From Semisulcospira habei (taxonomy: Eukaryota > Mollusca > Gastropoda > Semisulcospiridae), in the NCBI GenBank assembly GCA_036245525.1, contig BTPG01000007.1, positions 121,558,172 to 121,622,171 on the forward strand: DNA of 64,000 nt, in the 5' to 3' direction. Shown here one piece after another: positions 20,571 to 32,079 of this stretch. The notes under the pieces are model-generated. The model saw only the letters and a program-made list of their open reading frames with translations, did no database searches and was not told the DNA's origin. Made by a program: the position numbers and the translations under genes. Within the stretch, counting starts at the first letter, position 1. Each line of letters starts with the position of its first letter.

Positions 20571-21355
20571 ACAGGCCACTTTCTGTATGCAGCGAGTGGC
20601 AACCGCGATCACTGATGTAACGTCAGCGATATTTCTACTGATAGAAAACAGTAGCAGACGACACTCGACCACCCGACGGACAGGGCAGGCCATTTGTGTC
20701 TTGCCTCGACGCAAACTGGATATGGACCAGGCCGAGCTATCCATAAGTTACACAGTACAACCTGAAGCTTTATTTGATATCGGAAGGGTGACGAAGGAGG
20801 GTTATTTGTCGTTTTGTGTTTTTTATTATATATTTTCATCTGGAGTGGCCTACAGCAAATATTTTCCCTACGAAGGTCAGCTACTATAAATCAGATTGAC
20901 CCATGGCGACCTAAGATTGATCTCCCTTGTGTCTTTTGGCAACTGTGTAAACAGTCGATTGTCTCTCTCTCTCATCCAATTTACTGTGTTGGCTGTACAT
21001 AACAATGCTTCTTTATTTTTTCATATTAGCATACCAATATTGGACGTTGTGGCATCAACGACGGTTATACTTATAATGATTATAAATCCTAAAAGATTCT
21101 GGTGCAGGAATTGTTGTTGTGTCCTTGTTGTTTCCCCCTTGTTTTTTTGTTGTTGATTTTATTGCTTTTTGTATGTTTCGTTTTTGTTTTTTGAGTGGTT
21201 TTCTTTTTTCTTTTTGGTGGGGGAAGGGGGAGAGTCGATGGGGGAGGGGATGCAAAATATATCTCCGAAGTACCAAAGAATTAATAAATAATATATATAA
21301 TATGAATAAATAAAGAAGCATTGTACAGCCTTTCAGGATCTTGCGACCTGCTGTG

Positions 21356-21620
<265 letters not shown>

Positions 21621-22911
21621 GGAAAAGCCCAAAAGAAAAATGCTTAGAATAGACACACAAAACAATTTATTCAATCCTCATATCTGGACCACCAAAAGGT
21701 TATAATTTGCTGGGAATAGTCTTTCTAAAAGTGGTTCTTTCCTCAGAATTTTATCTCCAGTTTGCATGTTTCAACTCTATTTTGTGTGTCTATGTATGTT
21801 AGTCGCTGTGTGTATTAGGATTTCAGAGCTTATGCACATGTGCATAGACCATACATTTGGACTCAGATTTGATGAGGGTACAAACAGCAACAAGTTAGAC
21901 TATCTGGACATGGTGGGGGCAATTGAGGTGCCTGGAAAGTCTTCATGCAACAGAAGTGACGAGGAGAAATGAAAGGTAGAAATATAATGTGCACCACCAA
22001 AGTGAAAACAGCAGGACACTTATTCAATACAGAACACACCAAAGATCCATTGTGGCTTGTACTGCATTCACTAACATGAATTGCTTGGTGATTTTCACTG
22101 TTGTCTTCTTTCAGACTCTTTACACTTGTTCTTATTGGCCTGGCTCTATTCACCTTTTTTCCCCTCAAGGCAAGTGGCGGCTGTGCATCACATGTTACCT
22201 CGCCAACTTGTGATAAATAGTTTCAACTTAGCACATTTTCCAATGATGTAATTGCTGATAAAAAACAGTGTTCCCCCAATATGTCTTTGGCCAGTCATAT
22301 TGTTTTGTATGAACAAACCTTAATCTCCATTGATTCAAACTGTCAGGCACCAAAATGCAGTGAAATAAGCAATATCGTGTCTTTATTTTGTGCATGAATG
22401 ATTATCATGGGGCAAACAACTGTATGCAGGTGTTATGTAATCCCGTTGATACCAATGTCTTACCAAAAATAATTGAAAAAGGCATTCAGTTGTATAACAT
22501 CATGCACCAAATATACGAAGCACAGAAGCAATCTTTGTAAGCTACATCAGCATAACTCAAAAAGATGCAACCACAAAAAGCCAGCTAAATATAAAGTGAG
22601 AGGTTTTATGCAACAAAATAACTATGTGCATGTGTTGCATACGATTTATTGTACCAGTTTCATACAAAGCAATAAATCCATTTGATAATACCAGTTGGAG
22701 CAATTTCCAAGTGTATGACTAGTTGGCTGACAGTCGAAAACATTGAGATTGTGTCCCTGATTTTCTAGGTCAAACGTACTAAGCATGGGTTATTTGATGT
22801 GGATACTTGATGCTTACATATTCTTATTGTTGTATTATGTTGTATTATTTGTATTCATTATATTATGAGTTAGACTTTGTCATTGGTTTTTATCATCTAG
22901 AGGGTCTGACC
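21621..22911. other. No gene seen
   Basis: AT-rich sequence with no recognised coding, repeat or RNA feature on either strand. Only short frames without family resemblance occur. Confidence 0.5.
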
Positions 22912-22953
22912 AGGGAGTGCAATGTCAGAGGTACCTCTGACATTGAACTCCTT
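22912..22953. repeat. Short palindrome
   Basis: A 26-bp perfect palindrome centred on GGTACC (CAATGTCAGAG...CTCTGACATTG, 22920-22945), extended by GGAGT and ACTCC. Confidence 0.7.
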
Positions 22954-23105
22954 GATTGGATCCTAGAGATGACAAGAACCAAAGGCAAAGCCTAATTTGG
23001 AATACAGCTGATAATATCACATTCTGAGGAAATGTGGCTGCAAGTAAGTTTAGTAACAGCTAGGGCAGGCTATAATAATCATGCAGTGCTTATATAATGG
23101 AAGTT

Positions 23106-23582
23106 CTAAGAGGACTGATAACCAGTGTAGGCGTCATCCTCACTTCGAAATCTGCAACGTATTTTCGCCCGCATACATGAATGTGGGCATTGTCATATCC
23201 CAGACCCCCTGACACCCTCCATCCACAAAATTAAAAAACAACAATAAGCTTGACTGCGGAATTTATTATTTGAGTATTCAGCAGATACTCCATCAAATTT
23301 ATACGCATAGTTGACCACACAAGCAATTTGAAAAACACTTTGAGTCAAACCCAACTCACTAAATGTTGGTTTATTTGTGACACAGTGCTGCCACTGACAG
23401 CATATTTGATGCCTATGTTCTGCCTCAAATACGCAGTGGCCACATTCGCACCAACCTGGGAATGGCTTGGCCTGCTCATGTCTAATGCTGTTGGTGATAA
23501 ACGGTATTATGTGCGGCTGTGTTTGAAGGATGTTCCTTAGATGTTGTCTCAGCTCATCCTCTCCCATGTTGTTCAACTTGTT
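23106..23582 (-). pseudogene. P2X7-C-terminal-like domain exon with in-frame TGA
   Basis: A good acceptor (TTTATTTATCAG, then AACAAGTTG) opens a frame reading NKLNNMGEDELRQHL, then the cysteine cluster PGWCECGHCV and HQICCQWQHCVTNKP. It goes on through ACVVNYAYKF and AYCCFLILWMEG to MRAKIR and DDAYTGYQSS, with a stop at 23106. The C-x-C-x2-C, CC and C pattern and the AY-R/C-F-LW and YTGY blocks are those of the P2X7 cytoplasmic (ballast) domain, which is widespread in uncharacterised invertebrate proteins. A TGA at 23193-23195 interrupts the frame about 30 codons before the natural end. It may be a pseudogene, a truncated allele or an error. Confidence 0.62.
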
Positions 23583-24115
23583 CTGATAAATAAATACAAC
23601 AGAAAAATTTTATATATATTTACTTTTCAGCTGTTAAACAATACAGTGGTCGGTGAATATGGCCAACCTAACATTTCACACAAATTTACACAAAGGTGAA
23701 AAGGCAATGTTAGAAAGAGCGCCCTACAATTTACACACACATAATTATGCACAATCAACAAAGGAGACAATTATTCCATTTGAGAAAATGATAAATGTTT
23801 AAGGCATAGAAATACAGAATACGGATTTATACCTTGAAACCATTGCTCATTGGTAAAGACAAAAAGTCAAGATGGTCATCCATACTCAACATTTATATGA
23901 CCTTTTCCCTCCCCAATAATGGGATGCTATGGGCCACTATATTTGAAAGGCAGTAATCTTAACTTTACTTTGGGAAGACACATTGACAGAAGTCCTCTTT
24001 GATAGACAATATGCACTAACATCTGCAGCTCGTATTTTATCGCTGCTTTGCTCCTGTCTGCAGCAGACTCCACCTCCAGAAAGAGGTTCACACCTGATAG
24101 TGTCCCAATGTGAAC

Positions 24116-24226
24116 CAGCTCCAAACCTGCCCCGAGATGCTTTCTTACTGGACTGGGAAGGACGTGAGATGGAGGCCTGAGGTGCTTCTATGTTTTCCTG
24201 CTCCTCATTGGACTCTACACGTTCAT
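24116..24226 (-). CDS. Possible exon of the P2X7-like gene
   Basis: The acceptor TTGATTTGTCCAG opens ERVESNEEQENIEAPQ, a Ser/Lys-rich linker ending SRGRFGAG before a GT at 24115. The frame stays open to 23937, so the donor is uncertain. Its start phase fits the end of the 25127-25248 exon (AAT G, then AT GAA). Its end phase does not fit the 23582 exon with this donor. Confidence 0.35.
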
Positions 24227-25126
24227 CTGGACAAATCAAAAACATTCGTGATATGGCACATATGGCACAGCGGATTCTGTTTTGTGTGTAATAAGCTGAA
24301 TATTTGCACTTGCATACCATGAGGTGTTTGTTTGTTATGAGTTTGACAAAAGAATATACTTACATACATAAAGATAGACATAATTTGCATGGGATATGCC
24401 TCTGTGTGTTATGCATGATGTCCTCATGACTTACTGATATTATTTATCTATCACATGGCAGTTTTTGTGTTGATTGTTTATTTTGGGGTGTTTTGGTTTT
24501 CTTCTGTTTTGGTTGGAAGGGCGGGAGGAGGGTGGGCGGGGGGGGGGGGGGGAGTAACTTTGGTCTGTGCAGCTTTGGCTGTCACTAATGTTCAAACTGT
24601 AGTTTAATTCTCTAGTGTATACAATGCAAGTGGAGCACAAGGTATGTGTGTTCAGTTTTGATACATATGTGAAAAACAATTAAAGAAGCCTTGTTCATTT
24701 ATCGTTTGTTGTTTTGACTAGAATGTGTGTATACTCAGTTAATGGTCATCACAAATTGCTTGTCAGGCCATAATTAAATTGTTTACATATACAGGTAGTA
24801 AAGTTCTAGTATAAGGTATTGCCAGAGTACCTGAGGAGGGTATGTGACAAGTTTATCAGAAGCAAAGTAATTTACTTTGAGTACCGTCAGGTTGGCCGGC
24901 AAAGTGTTATTGCGTGCACATTTTGTAACATAAATTATGTGGGTTTGATATATACAGGAATTTTAGTGTATGTAACAAATTCAGGAACAGAAGTGTAATC
25001 ATTTGAATGTACACAAGGATCAAGCTTGGCAGCTGAATTCACATAATTGTTGTTACTAATGCTTTCATTACAACAGACAAACAAAAATACTAAATGGCAA
25101 CAAGCTAAGAAATACACTTCACTTAC

Positions 25127-25248
25127 CATTCCGGTGTTTACACAGGCCCATGTGTGCAGGCAGACAGTCTGTGCATTGTGTTTTGTGCTGCTTGCAGACA
25201 CCGCTGAGAACAGGTAGACCTTTTGTGGCATAGGCAACATATGGACCC
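25127..25248 (-). CDS. Possible cysteine-rich exon of the P2X7-like gene
   Basis: It is bounded by a T-rich acceptor (TTTTTTATCAG) and a strong donor (AATG, then GTAAGT). It encodes YVAYATKGLPVLSGVC followed by C-x6-C-x2-C and GLCKHRN, a Cys/His-rich segment possibly binding zinc. Family not recognised. A second frame across it is also open, but only this one joins in phase to the exon at 24226. Confidence 0.4.
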
Positions 25249-25812
25249 CTGATAAAAAAAAAATGAACACAAAGTAACATGATGCTTACAAGGCTGCGAG
25301 GTAATACAAACGGGTTGTGTTTACGTGTATACATATACACCTGCCTTGCATCATCAAATCAGACAACATCACAACTGTCCCACAATATATACTCTTCTAT
25401 TTTGCTAAAGTCAGGAGGAAAAATACACTGAAGTGTGCAAGAGAAATAACGCACATAATAAAAAGCAAACATACACAACGGAAAGGAAAGGAAAAGAAAA
25501 CAGCTGCTAAAACTGTACTGAAATTGTATGAACTGCAACTTATATGACAGCCCATTTTAGTTTACTAGATCAGCTCCCATGTCTTCCGTCAGAAGCAGCT
25601 GCAGTTGGTTGTTCTTTTCAGACTAATTACTTGCAGCGTAAGAATTCATTCTGTACGAATGTGATCGCGAGAATTTCCCCCCATCGAAACCAGTGCGTAG
25701 ATTTGACCGCCATCGTGAATATCCAAGGTAACCAATCACGCCGAGTAGCTGCCCCTGATTTTCCAACAATGCCTCGTTGGCGATGGCGACGGGCGGCTGC
25801 TCAGGTTGCCTG

Positions 25813-27624
25813 TATTACTGACTTACGCCTGTTACCCCTCCCAGGGTATAGGCCGTCGACGAGAGACCTCCAGCGACTCCTGTCCTGTGCTTCTCCTTTG
25901 ATTTTACTCCAGGTGGTTTCCAGTCTCTTGATGTCTGATTGGAGGTCTCGACGCCAGGTGTTTCTCGGCCTGCCTCTTTTCCTCTTTTTCTGGGGGTTCC
26001 ATGACAATGCCTGCCTAGTGATACTGGAAACTGTCTTTCTCAGACTGTGACCAATCCATCCCCATCTTCTTCGGCCAATTTCATTCTCTGCTGTTATCTG
26101 CTCTGTTCTCTCCCAGAGTCTGATGTTGCTGATCTTCTCTGGCCAGTGGATTTTCAAGATTCTTCTAAGGCAACTGTTAATGATGATCTGTACTCTGTTG
26201 ACTGTGGTTCTTGTCAACCTCCAAGTCTCTGCTCCATATAGGAGCACTGCTTTTACGTTCGAGTTGAAAATCCGGACTTTGGTGTGTTGTGACTGGTCTT
26301 TCTGTATGGCCATACTTGCCCGACAATCTTCTGGTAATGTCGTAGAGCTGTTTCATGTTGCCGCTGCCTGCTGCCTTTTCTGCCTCTGCTGCCAGACTGT
26401 CTGTGTAGGCCCTCTTGTCCGCCCTGATACTCTTCTTCACCTCGCGGTTGGCTTCCGAGTATTCCTCCTGTGCCCTTGCTTTGGCTGCTCTCGTGCGACT
26501 GTTATTGACAACTGCTTTCTTCTGCTTCCTCGCTTCTATCTTCTTCAAGGTCTGTGCCGACAGCCAGTCCTTGTGATGGTGTTTCCTGAACCCTACAGTG
26601 TCTTTGCAGGTTGAGTTCAGCGCCTCTCTAACTGCCTTCCACTGCTGCTCTGTGGTGACCGCCTCCTCTTCATTTACTAGCTCCTGTAGCGCTTCAAACC
26701 GGTTGGACAGCACCAGTTTGAACTCTTCTCTCACTCCAGTCTCTCGCAGGAGGCCTACATTATAGCGCTGTCTTATTGTTGTCTCTGTGCGGCTTTTCTT
26801 TAACTTGAGCTTTATTCTTAAGGTAAGGAGATGATGGTCTGAGTCGATATCTGCTCACTCGAACATCTTGAAGGGATCTTCTAAATTTCGTGCTAATGCA
26901 GATATGGTCTATTTGGTTCTCTGTAGTATGGTCAGGTGAGACCCAAGTTGCTTAGTGTATTCTTCTGTGTGGGAAGGCTGCTGCCTCCAATGACAAGTCT
27001 GTTTATAGCACAAAAGTCTACAAACCTCTCCCCATTCTCACTCATCTCCCCTATTCCCTGTCTCCCCATCACCTCTTCGTATCCGGTGTTGTCCTCCCCT
27101 ATTTTGGCATTAAAATCGCCCATGACGATGGTGATGTCTCGCTCCGCACGTTTGTCCACAGCACTCTGGAGTCGGTCATAGAACTCTTGTTTCTCTTCCT
27201 CGTCACTGTCATTAGTGGGCGCATAACACTGGATGACCTTCAGCTTGATCGTTTTCTTGGTTCTAAAGGTTGCTGTGATATTTCTTGGCCCAAGAGGTTC
27301 CCAGCCCATCAGCGATCTCTGTGCCACTGGTGATAGCATTAGTGCTACTCCTTCTGTATGGGGGGCATTCTCCTCTTCATGACCTGAATACAGAATCATC
27401 TCCCCACTTAACAGCCTTTTCTGGCCAGACTGCGTCCATCTGGCTTCACCGATACCTAGCAGGGAAAGGTTGTACTTTTGCATTTCCGCTGCTATCTGTG
27501 CGGCCTTGCCGCTCTGGTACATGGTCTTGACATTCCATGTGCCCATGGTTGTGTCCCTGGATAGAGAGAGGCGGTTCGGTCCTGTGGCTTCTGAAGACTT
27601 CCGGCTTTCACCACAGGACGTCAT
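25813..27624 (-). mobile_element. Internally deleted APE-type LINE (family alpha)
   Basis: On the minus strand, 27624-26932 encodes an apurinic-type endonuclease/phosphatase domain: GTWNVKTM, GIGEARWTQSG, CYAPTNDSDEEE, VMGDFNAKIG. The linker follows at 26734-26313. It then passes, at LSGKYGHTE near 26310, directly to the C-terminal region (HTKVRIFNSNVKAVLLYGAE, RRRWGWIGHSL). The whole RT domain of about 400 residues is missing. Frameshifts occur between 26932 and 26734. The same family appears at 50050-51454, where RT is present. The 3' end is near GGGTAACAGGCGTAAG. The 5' end is not defined and may reach about 27900. Confidence 0.8.
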
Positions 27625-28144
27625 AAATCTTCTGGTAGAAGAACCTTCCTCCTACAGGAAAGGAATTGCTGTTTGTCTTTTCGTCGGCGTTTTTGTAGCT
27701 ATTTCCTTATTTGCAGGGTGTGGAAGCTACCTCCACGCCGAACCCCTTTACTAGGAAAACCAGGGGTTTTCTGTTGGGGTCACCTTCCCTTACACCATGT
27801 TGGTTCACGGCACCTTATTTCATTCGGTGCACCCCTCTCGCGAGGGACCCCCTATCCACCACCCAGGGGACGCTCCTCAACGCCATATGGTCCCAGCGCG
27901 AGGAGGTTGCGTGTATGGTAACTGCTAAAAGTGTACACCTGCACTATATGTACAATATCATGTACTGGATGTACGTGCTGAAAACAAATTCATTCACAAC
28001 TACAAAGTGTCATGAGTCATACTTACAGTTTGTACAGCCGTACATTCTGCCATCATCCCCAGCGCGTAAAAATCCGTGGCTGCCGGTCAGTTTCAAAGTG
28101 TCACAGAATCGTCTGCTGTTGTCCGATCTGCTAATCGCGATGAT

Positions 28145-28262
28145 TTCCGTGCAACAGGAAGTGGCCTGTCGTTTCCCGAGAGTTTTGCAAGCTCGGGATA
28201 CGCAGTTGCCAACTCCGTCAACCGAGTTACGAACCGATTTTACCCACTTAGGGGCAGGGCCC
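28145..28262 (+). repeat. Dispersed repeat, inverted partner of 20445-20570
   Basis: See the alignment described for 20445-20570. It lies just upstream of the CR1-like ORF1. Confidence 0.45.
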
Positions 28263-28315
28263 AAGCTGGGCCCTGTACAGTCTTTTAAAAACAGGCGCTG
28301 GGCGGATTTTTCTCA

Positions 28316-29404
28316 TTGCACTTCAGCTTTAAGAGCCAGTGTGCTGCGCATGCTGAGGCACTGGCGCGTGTTGACAGCGTCGTCCGTGACAACGAGATCA
28401 AAGCCAAGAACAGCGTGAAGGCAGCAGAAGAGTATGCTGAGGTGTCAGTTCGGCTGTCAACGACCTATCCACCAGCCATGCTGCTCTCAGTGAAAAGGTA
28501 CTCCAGCTTACCATCAGCAGGGACAACCGGTATGCTGAAGGAACTCAGAAAGCAAGTTGAGGTAGTGGTAAAACAGACGCATCACACCACTGATCAAACA
28601 GAGGTGAAAATCCCTGCTGCCCCCACACTCCCGCCTCAGCCTCACAAACCCTCTGAAGCCCAAGATGTCGCATCAAAGAGTGCTGTTCTCCCACAGGTGC
28701 ATATAGAAAACAGGTTCTCTGTTTTATCAGACATAGATGAGAACACCCAAGGCCCCAGCGCTAATAACGGTCACACCATCGACAATACAAGTACTGGCAG
28801 CAGTAGTAACGGCAGAGGCGATAGTGACAGCCATCACAGCCCCACACCCCTCCAGTGTCTTCAGGTCCGGCCAGAAGTCAACACACTCCTCATCGGCGAC
28901 TACATCCTCAAGAACGTGGACGAGCGGAGGATGTCGGTCAATGGTGCCGTGGTCCAGAACCTGTCGGTTTCAGGAATGACAGTGAGTGACGTCACTGAGT
29001 GGCTAAGGAGGCTACCGTCGTCGCCAAATATCCGCCGTGTGACCTTACACGCGGGGATAAACAGCTGTCAAGTGGGCGTGGTCAGCATGCAGTCATGGGT
29101 GCGACTTATCCGCTTACTCCGTGCAGCCTTTCCCAATGCCACCCTGTTTACGTCCTCCATCATTCCTGGAGGGGCCCACCACTACTTGTCGAAGGCCGTG
29201 TTCCCCTCCAACGATACCTTGCAGGCAACGTGCAAGCAAGAGAAGATCTTTTACATCGACCATATACCGGCCTTCCTTACTTACAATCTGGCACCGCGCA
29301 AGGCCTTGTTCCAGAAAGACCGGACCCACCTGATTCCTGCCGGTACCAGATCACTGTCACCTCAACATCACGTTTGCTGGAGTGCCGAGCCGTGCACTAG
29401 GTGA
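28316..29404 (+). CDS. CR1-like ORF1 with SGNH/GDSL hydrolase-like domain
   Basis: The frame has 362 codons. It starts with an alpha-helical segment (CAAHAEALARVDSVVRDNE), then a low-complexity linker. From about residue 185 comes an SGNH-type domain: TLLIGDYILKNVDERRMS, LSVSGMTVSDVTEWL, VTLHAGINS and the block V-like KDRTHLIPAG. In relatives block I is GDS. Here the nucleophile Ser is Tyr, so the esterase would be inactive, although the D-x2-H pair remains. The frame slips near 29350, and the true continuation (VPSRALGDSSIVNRR and a Pro-rich tail) lies in the next frame to 29851. Confidence 0.75.
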   Translation: MHFSFKSQCAAHAEALARVDSVVRDNEIKAKNSVKAAEEYAEVSVRLSTTYPPAMLLSVKRYSSLPSAGTTGMLKELRKQVEVVVKQTHHTTDQTEVKIPAAPTLPPQPHKPSEAQDVASKSAVLPQVHIENRFSVLSDIDENTQGPSANNGHTIDNTSTGSSSNGRGDSDSHHSPTPLQCLQVRPEVNTLLIGDYILKNVDERRMSVNGAVVQNLSVSGMTVSDVTEWLRRLPSSPNIRRVTLHAGINSCQVGVVSMQSWVRLIRLLRAAFPNATLFTSSIIPGGAHHYLSKAVFPSNDTLQATCKQEKIFYIDHIPAFLTYNLAPRKALFQKDRTHLIPAGTRSLSPQHHVCWSAEPCTR

Positions 29405-29851
29405 CTCATCCATCGTAAATCGCCGCAACCAGCAGCATCAACAGCAGAATGACTGGTCTCGGCAACACCATTATAACCAGTCGGGCAGTTGCAGAGGGCC
29501 AAAGTTTACGCACGTCCACTACTCCCAACCCAGTCTTTCCCAAGACCACTCCCAGACAAATTGCCCTTCTACCCTCTATCCCCTAGTTCCCAGTCCAGCC
29601 ACTTCCCTGCAAACCACTCCAGACCCAGCCACTCCATGTCCAACCGTGCGCAACCTGGCCATCCCTCTGCGTACTGTCCTCAGCCAGGTCACGCCAAGCC
29701 ATTTACAGTGACGGAGGAAGAGTCTCCCCGCATGCCACCCCCGCCCCAGGACAACTCGAGAATCAACAGCGCTCTACAGGCTCTGGCCGCTCCAAAAACC
29801 GCTAGTGGGAGACCCCTGCAGCTATCCCCGGAGGCAACGACTCGCAGGTAA
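29382..29851 (+). pseudogene. Out-of-frame continuation of CR1-like ORF1
   Basis: The SGNH domain end and a Gln/Pro/Ser-rich tail continue across two frames. This is a decayed coding tail with no catalytic motif. Confidence 0.5.
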
Positions 29852-30719
29852 TGCGCGTTCTGGCGCAACTGCTTGAGCCATTTATTCAGGGATATATCAG
29901 TCAACAAACAGTTTTTTAGTTCATTGTTTAAAACAACAACAAAAACAACGATCAGTGGTNGTCATTAATTCTAGTGATTGACAGTTCATTTCTGATTCTA
30001 TTCCTTTGATAAAATTGTGTATTTGACACCGCTATTACTTTACTTGTAGGCGTTCGTTCGGGACTGTGCCTGTGGACTGTTTTTTATACATGTGTATTTC
30101 TGACCGTTCAAGAACTCTTGTTAGCTTGTAAACAGTGCGCAGTAAGCAAAACTTTTGTTGATCCATGTGCCATTGTTATGTATTTTGCGATGACCAAGAA
30201 CAGTTACGATCATCATTTTCTGTGTCGTTCGTTCGTTCGTCGTGATTAAAGTCTCTCCGAGACTAGAATATCATTGATCCTTTAGTTTACTACTGTGTCG
30301 GAGTGCTCTGTGTGTTTTATACAAGGCCAGTCAATGCTTTTTCCAAAACAAAGCAGACTATCATCGTGAAGGAAACTCGATTGAATTAAGACGATTCAAT
30401 CAAGCTTCGATTTGCCAGCCATAACTGTGTCGCCACTGTACTTCACTGAGCAGAATCGAGTTGAAAGCGGATTACCACACCCCGGCCAGTATTGTGCTCG
30501 TGTGCGGCTGATACGCCTAACTGAACTTCCTATCGGGACTTTGATGTTCGAGCAGTTGGATTATTTCCTTGCCGTGTCTTCATTTCATTGTGTCTTATCT
30601 ATTTACCAGCTGTATACACATAGACATTTGTGCTGTTTCATTTAATAATCTCAGCCTATACTTTCTTCTTTTGACATTTTTTGTTGTTGTTTGTTCTTTA
30701 CAAATTTGCCTTACTCCGA
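29852..30719. other. Spacer between CR1-like ORF1 and ORF2
   Basis: No coding feature recognised. It contains one undetermined base (N) at about 29960 and a short (GTTC)n run near 30225. Confidence 0.5.
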
Positions 30720-31356
30720 AATAGAGATAAATTTGAAAGTTATGCGAATAGGGCATCTCAATGATTTTCATTTGTACAATAAACTAACCGATATATCTGT
30801 CTACATTAGCAATCCCACACCGTTTTATTTATTTGGGCTTAGTCAAACGCGCATGAGCTCGTGTGTGAGCGATGAAGCCATTAGTATTCCTAATTTTTCC
30901 GTGACTAGGAGAGACCCCCCGTCCCCAGGTCAAACAGGCATCGCTGTCTACATTCACAACTCCATTTAGCATTTAGTCCGTAGACGCTTTGACTTAGAAA
31001 CAGCAGACGTAGAGTGTTTGTGGTTGGAAGTGAAATGCCCTAAATCGACACCGCTACTAGTTGGATTTCTTTACAGAAGCCCTGCCGCCACTTTTGAATG
31101 GTATGATCATTTTAGTGGGATCCTTGACAGAGAAAGGCTAACCTTCTTCTCATGGGAGATTTTATTTATATACTTCCTTAAAAATCACACTGCGTGGGAT
31201 ACAATATCTTCCTTGTTTGGTCTAGTCTAGTTAGTAAAATTGCCCACCAGAATTACTCAGAATACGTCGTCACTTACAGACCACATATACACTAATAAAC
31301 CCAAAGCCGTCTGTAATGTTGAGGTTTCAGATTAAAGTGTTAGTGATCACTATCCA
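30720..31356 (+). pseudogene. Endonuclease domain of CR1-like ORF2
   Basis: Degenerate EEP endonuclease: YLFGLSQTRM, VSDEAISIPNFSV, GQTGIAVYIHNS, then LEVKCPKSTPLLVGFLYRSP and a mutated GDFN region, TDHIYTNKPKAV, and SDHYP at the break. Stops at 30967 and 31228 and a stop in the SD-H motif region show it is dead. Confidence 0.75.
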
Positions 31357-32068
31357 GTTAGATTACAAAATAAAGTAGGTAAAAGCACTGTCAGGGGAGA
31401 GAAGTGTGCATGATCGACCAGTGATCATATATCTACTTTGGTCAAAGCACACACAAACTGATAGGAAAGAGGGGGTGCGCTAAGAAAGTGACTGGAAACA
31501 ATGCATATGGAAGCCCCCCTCCCCCCCCCCCCCCCCCCCCCCCCGAAGGGGGCGTATCACATATCCCACTGTTCCAGCCCCTTGGTGCATAGAAATTTAA
31601 ATCTAGGTCCCCCAAGGGGGGTCCAGATATTTAGCCGGCCGGTGCCCCTGCAGACACCACAGTAAAATATGGTTGTCATTGCAGGTAAAAGTTCCTGCCT
31701 TCCTTCAGTATTGACGATGGTGTGCTGAAGAGGTCGCCAAGACCGAAACAGCTGTCCACACCGGCTAAATATCTGGACTCCCCTTGAGGGACCTAGATTT
31801 AAATTTCCATGCACCAAGGGGCTGGAACAATGGGATGTTTGATACGCCCCCTTTCGAGGGGGGGGGAGGAGGCTTCCATATGCATTGCTTCCAGTTACTT
31901 TCTTAGCGCAGCCCCTCTTTCCTATCTTTTTTTGTGCTTTGACCAAAGTAGATCTATGATCACTGGTCGATCATGCACACTTCTCTCCCCTGACAGTGAT
32001 TTTACCTACTTTACTTTGTAATCTTCCTAAAATATTAGCACTGGCAGTCTCCCCTTTTCTTTTCATTT
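31357..32068. mobile_element. Foldback repeat with hammerhead ribozyme, in CR1-like ORF2
   Basis: It is flanked by ATCACTATCCA (31346-31356 and 32069-32079). The left arm (about 31361-31640) is the reverse complement of the right arm (about 31760-32023). The 120 bp between carry a hammerhead ribozyme in plus orientation. The last 45 bp (TTCCTAAAATATTAGCACTG...) are the start of a further tandem unit. It is the same family as 45391-46980. It has no protein coding. The repeat architecture, 11-12 bp duplications and type I hammerhead resemble terminal repeats of Penelope-like elements or retrozymes (inference). Confidence 0.8.
31719..31762 (+). ncRNA. Type I hammerhead ribozyme
   Basis: Stem I is GGTGTG (31719-31724) with CACACC (31757-31762). 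The core is CTGAAGA (CUGANGA consensus, 31725-31731). Stem II is GGTC-GCCAA-GACC (31732-31744), followed by the GAAA core (31745-31748). Stem III is a minimal C-AGCT-G. The cleavage triplet GTC ends at 31756. Every conserved core position is present. Very short stem III is typical of hammerheads in Penelope-like elements and retrozymes, which often act as dimers. Confidence 0.88.
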
Positions 32069-32079
32069 ATCACTATCCA

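Noticed and set aside
28010..28264. First exon of the P2X7-like gene (minus strand, ending at ACAAACT then GTAAGT)
   Set aside because: The splice phase does not fit the next candidate exon, and the region overlaps a dispersed repeat shared with 20445-20570.
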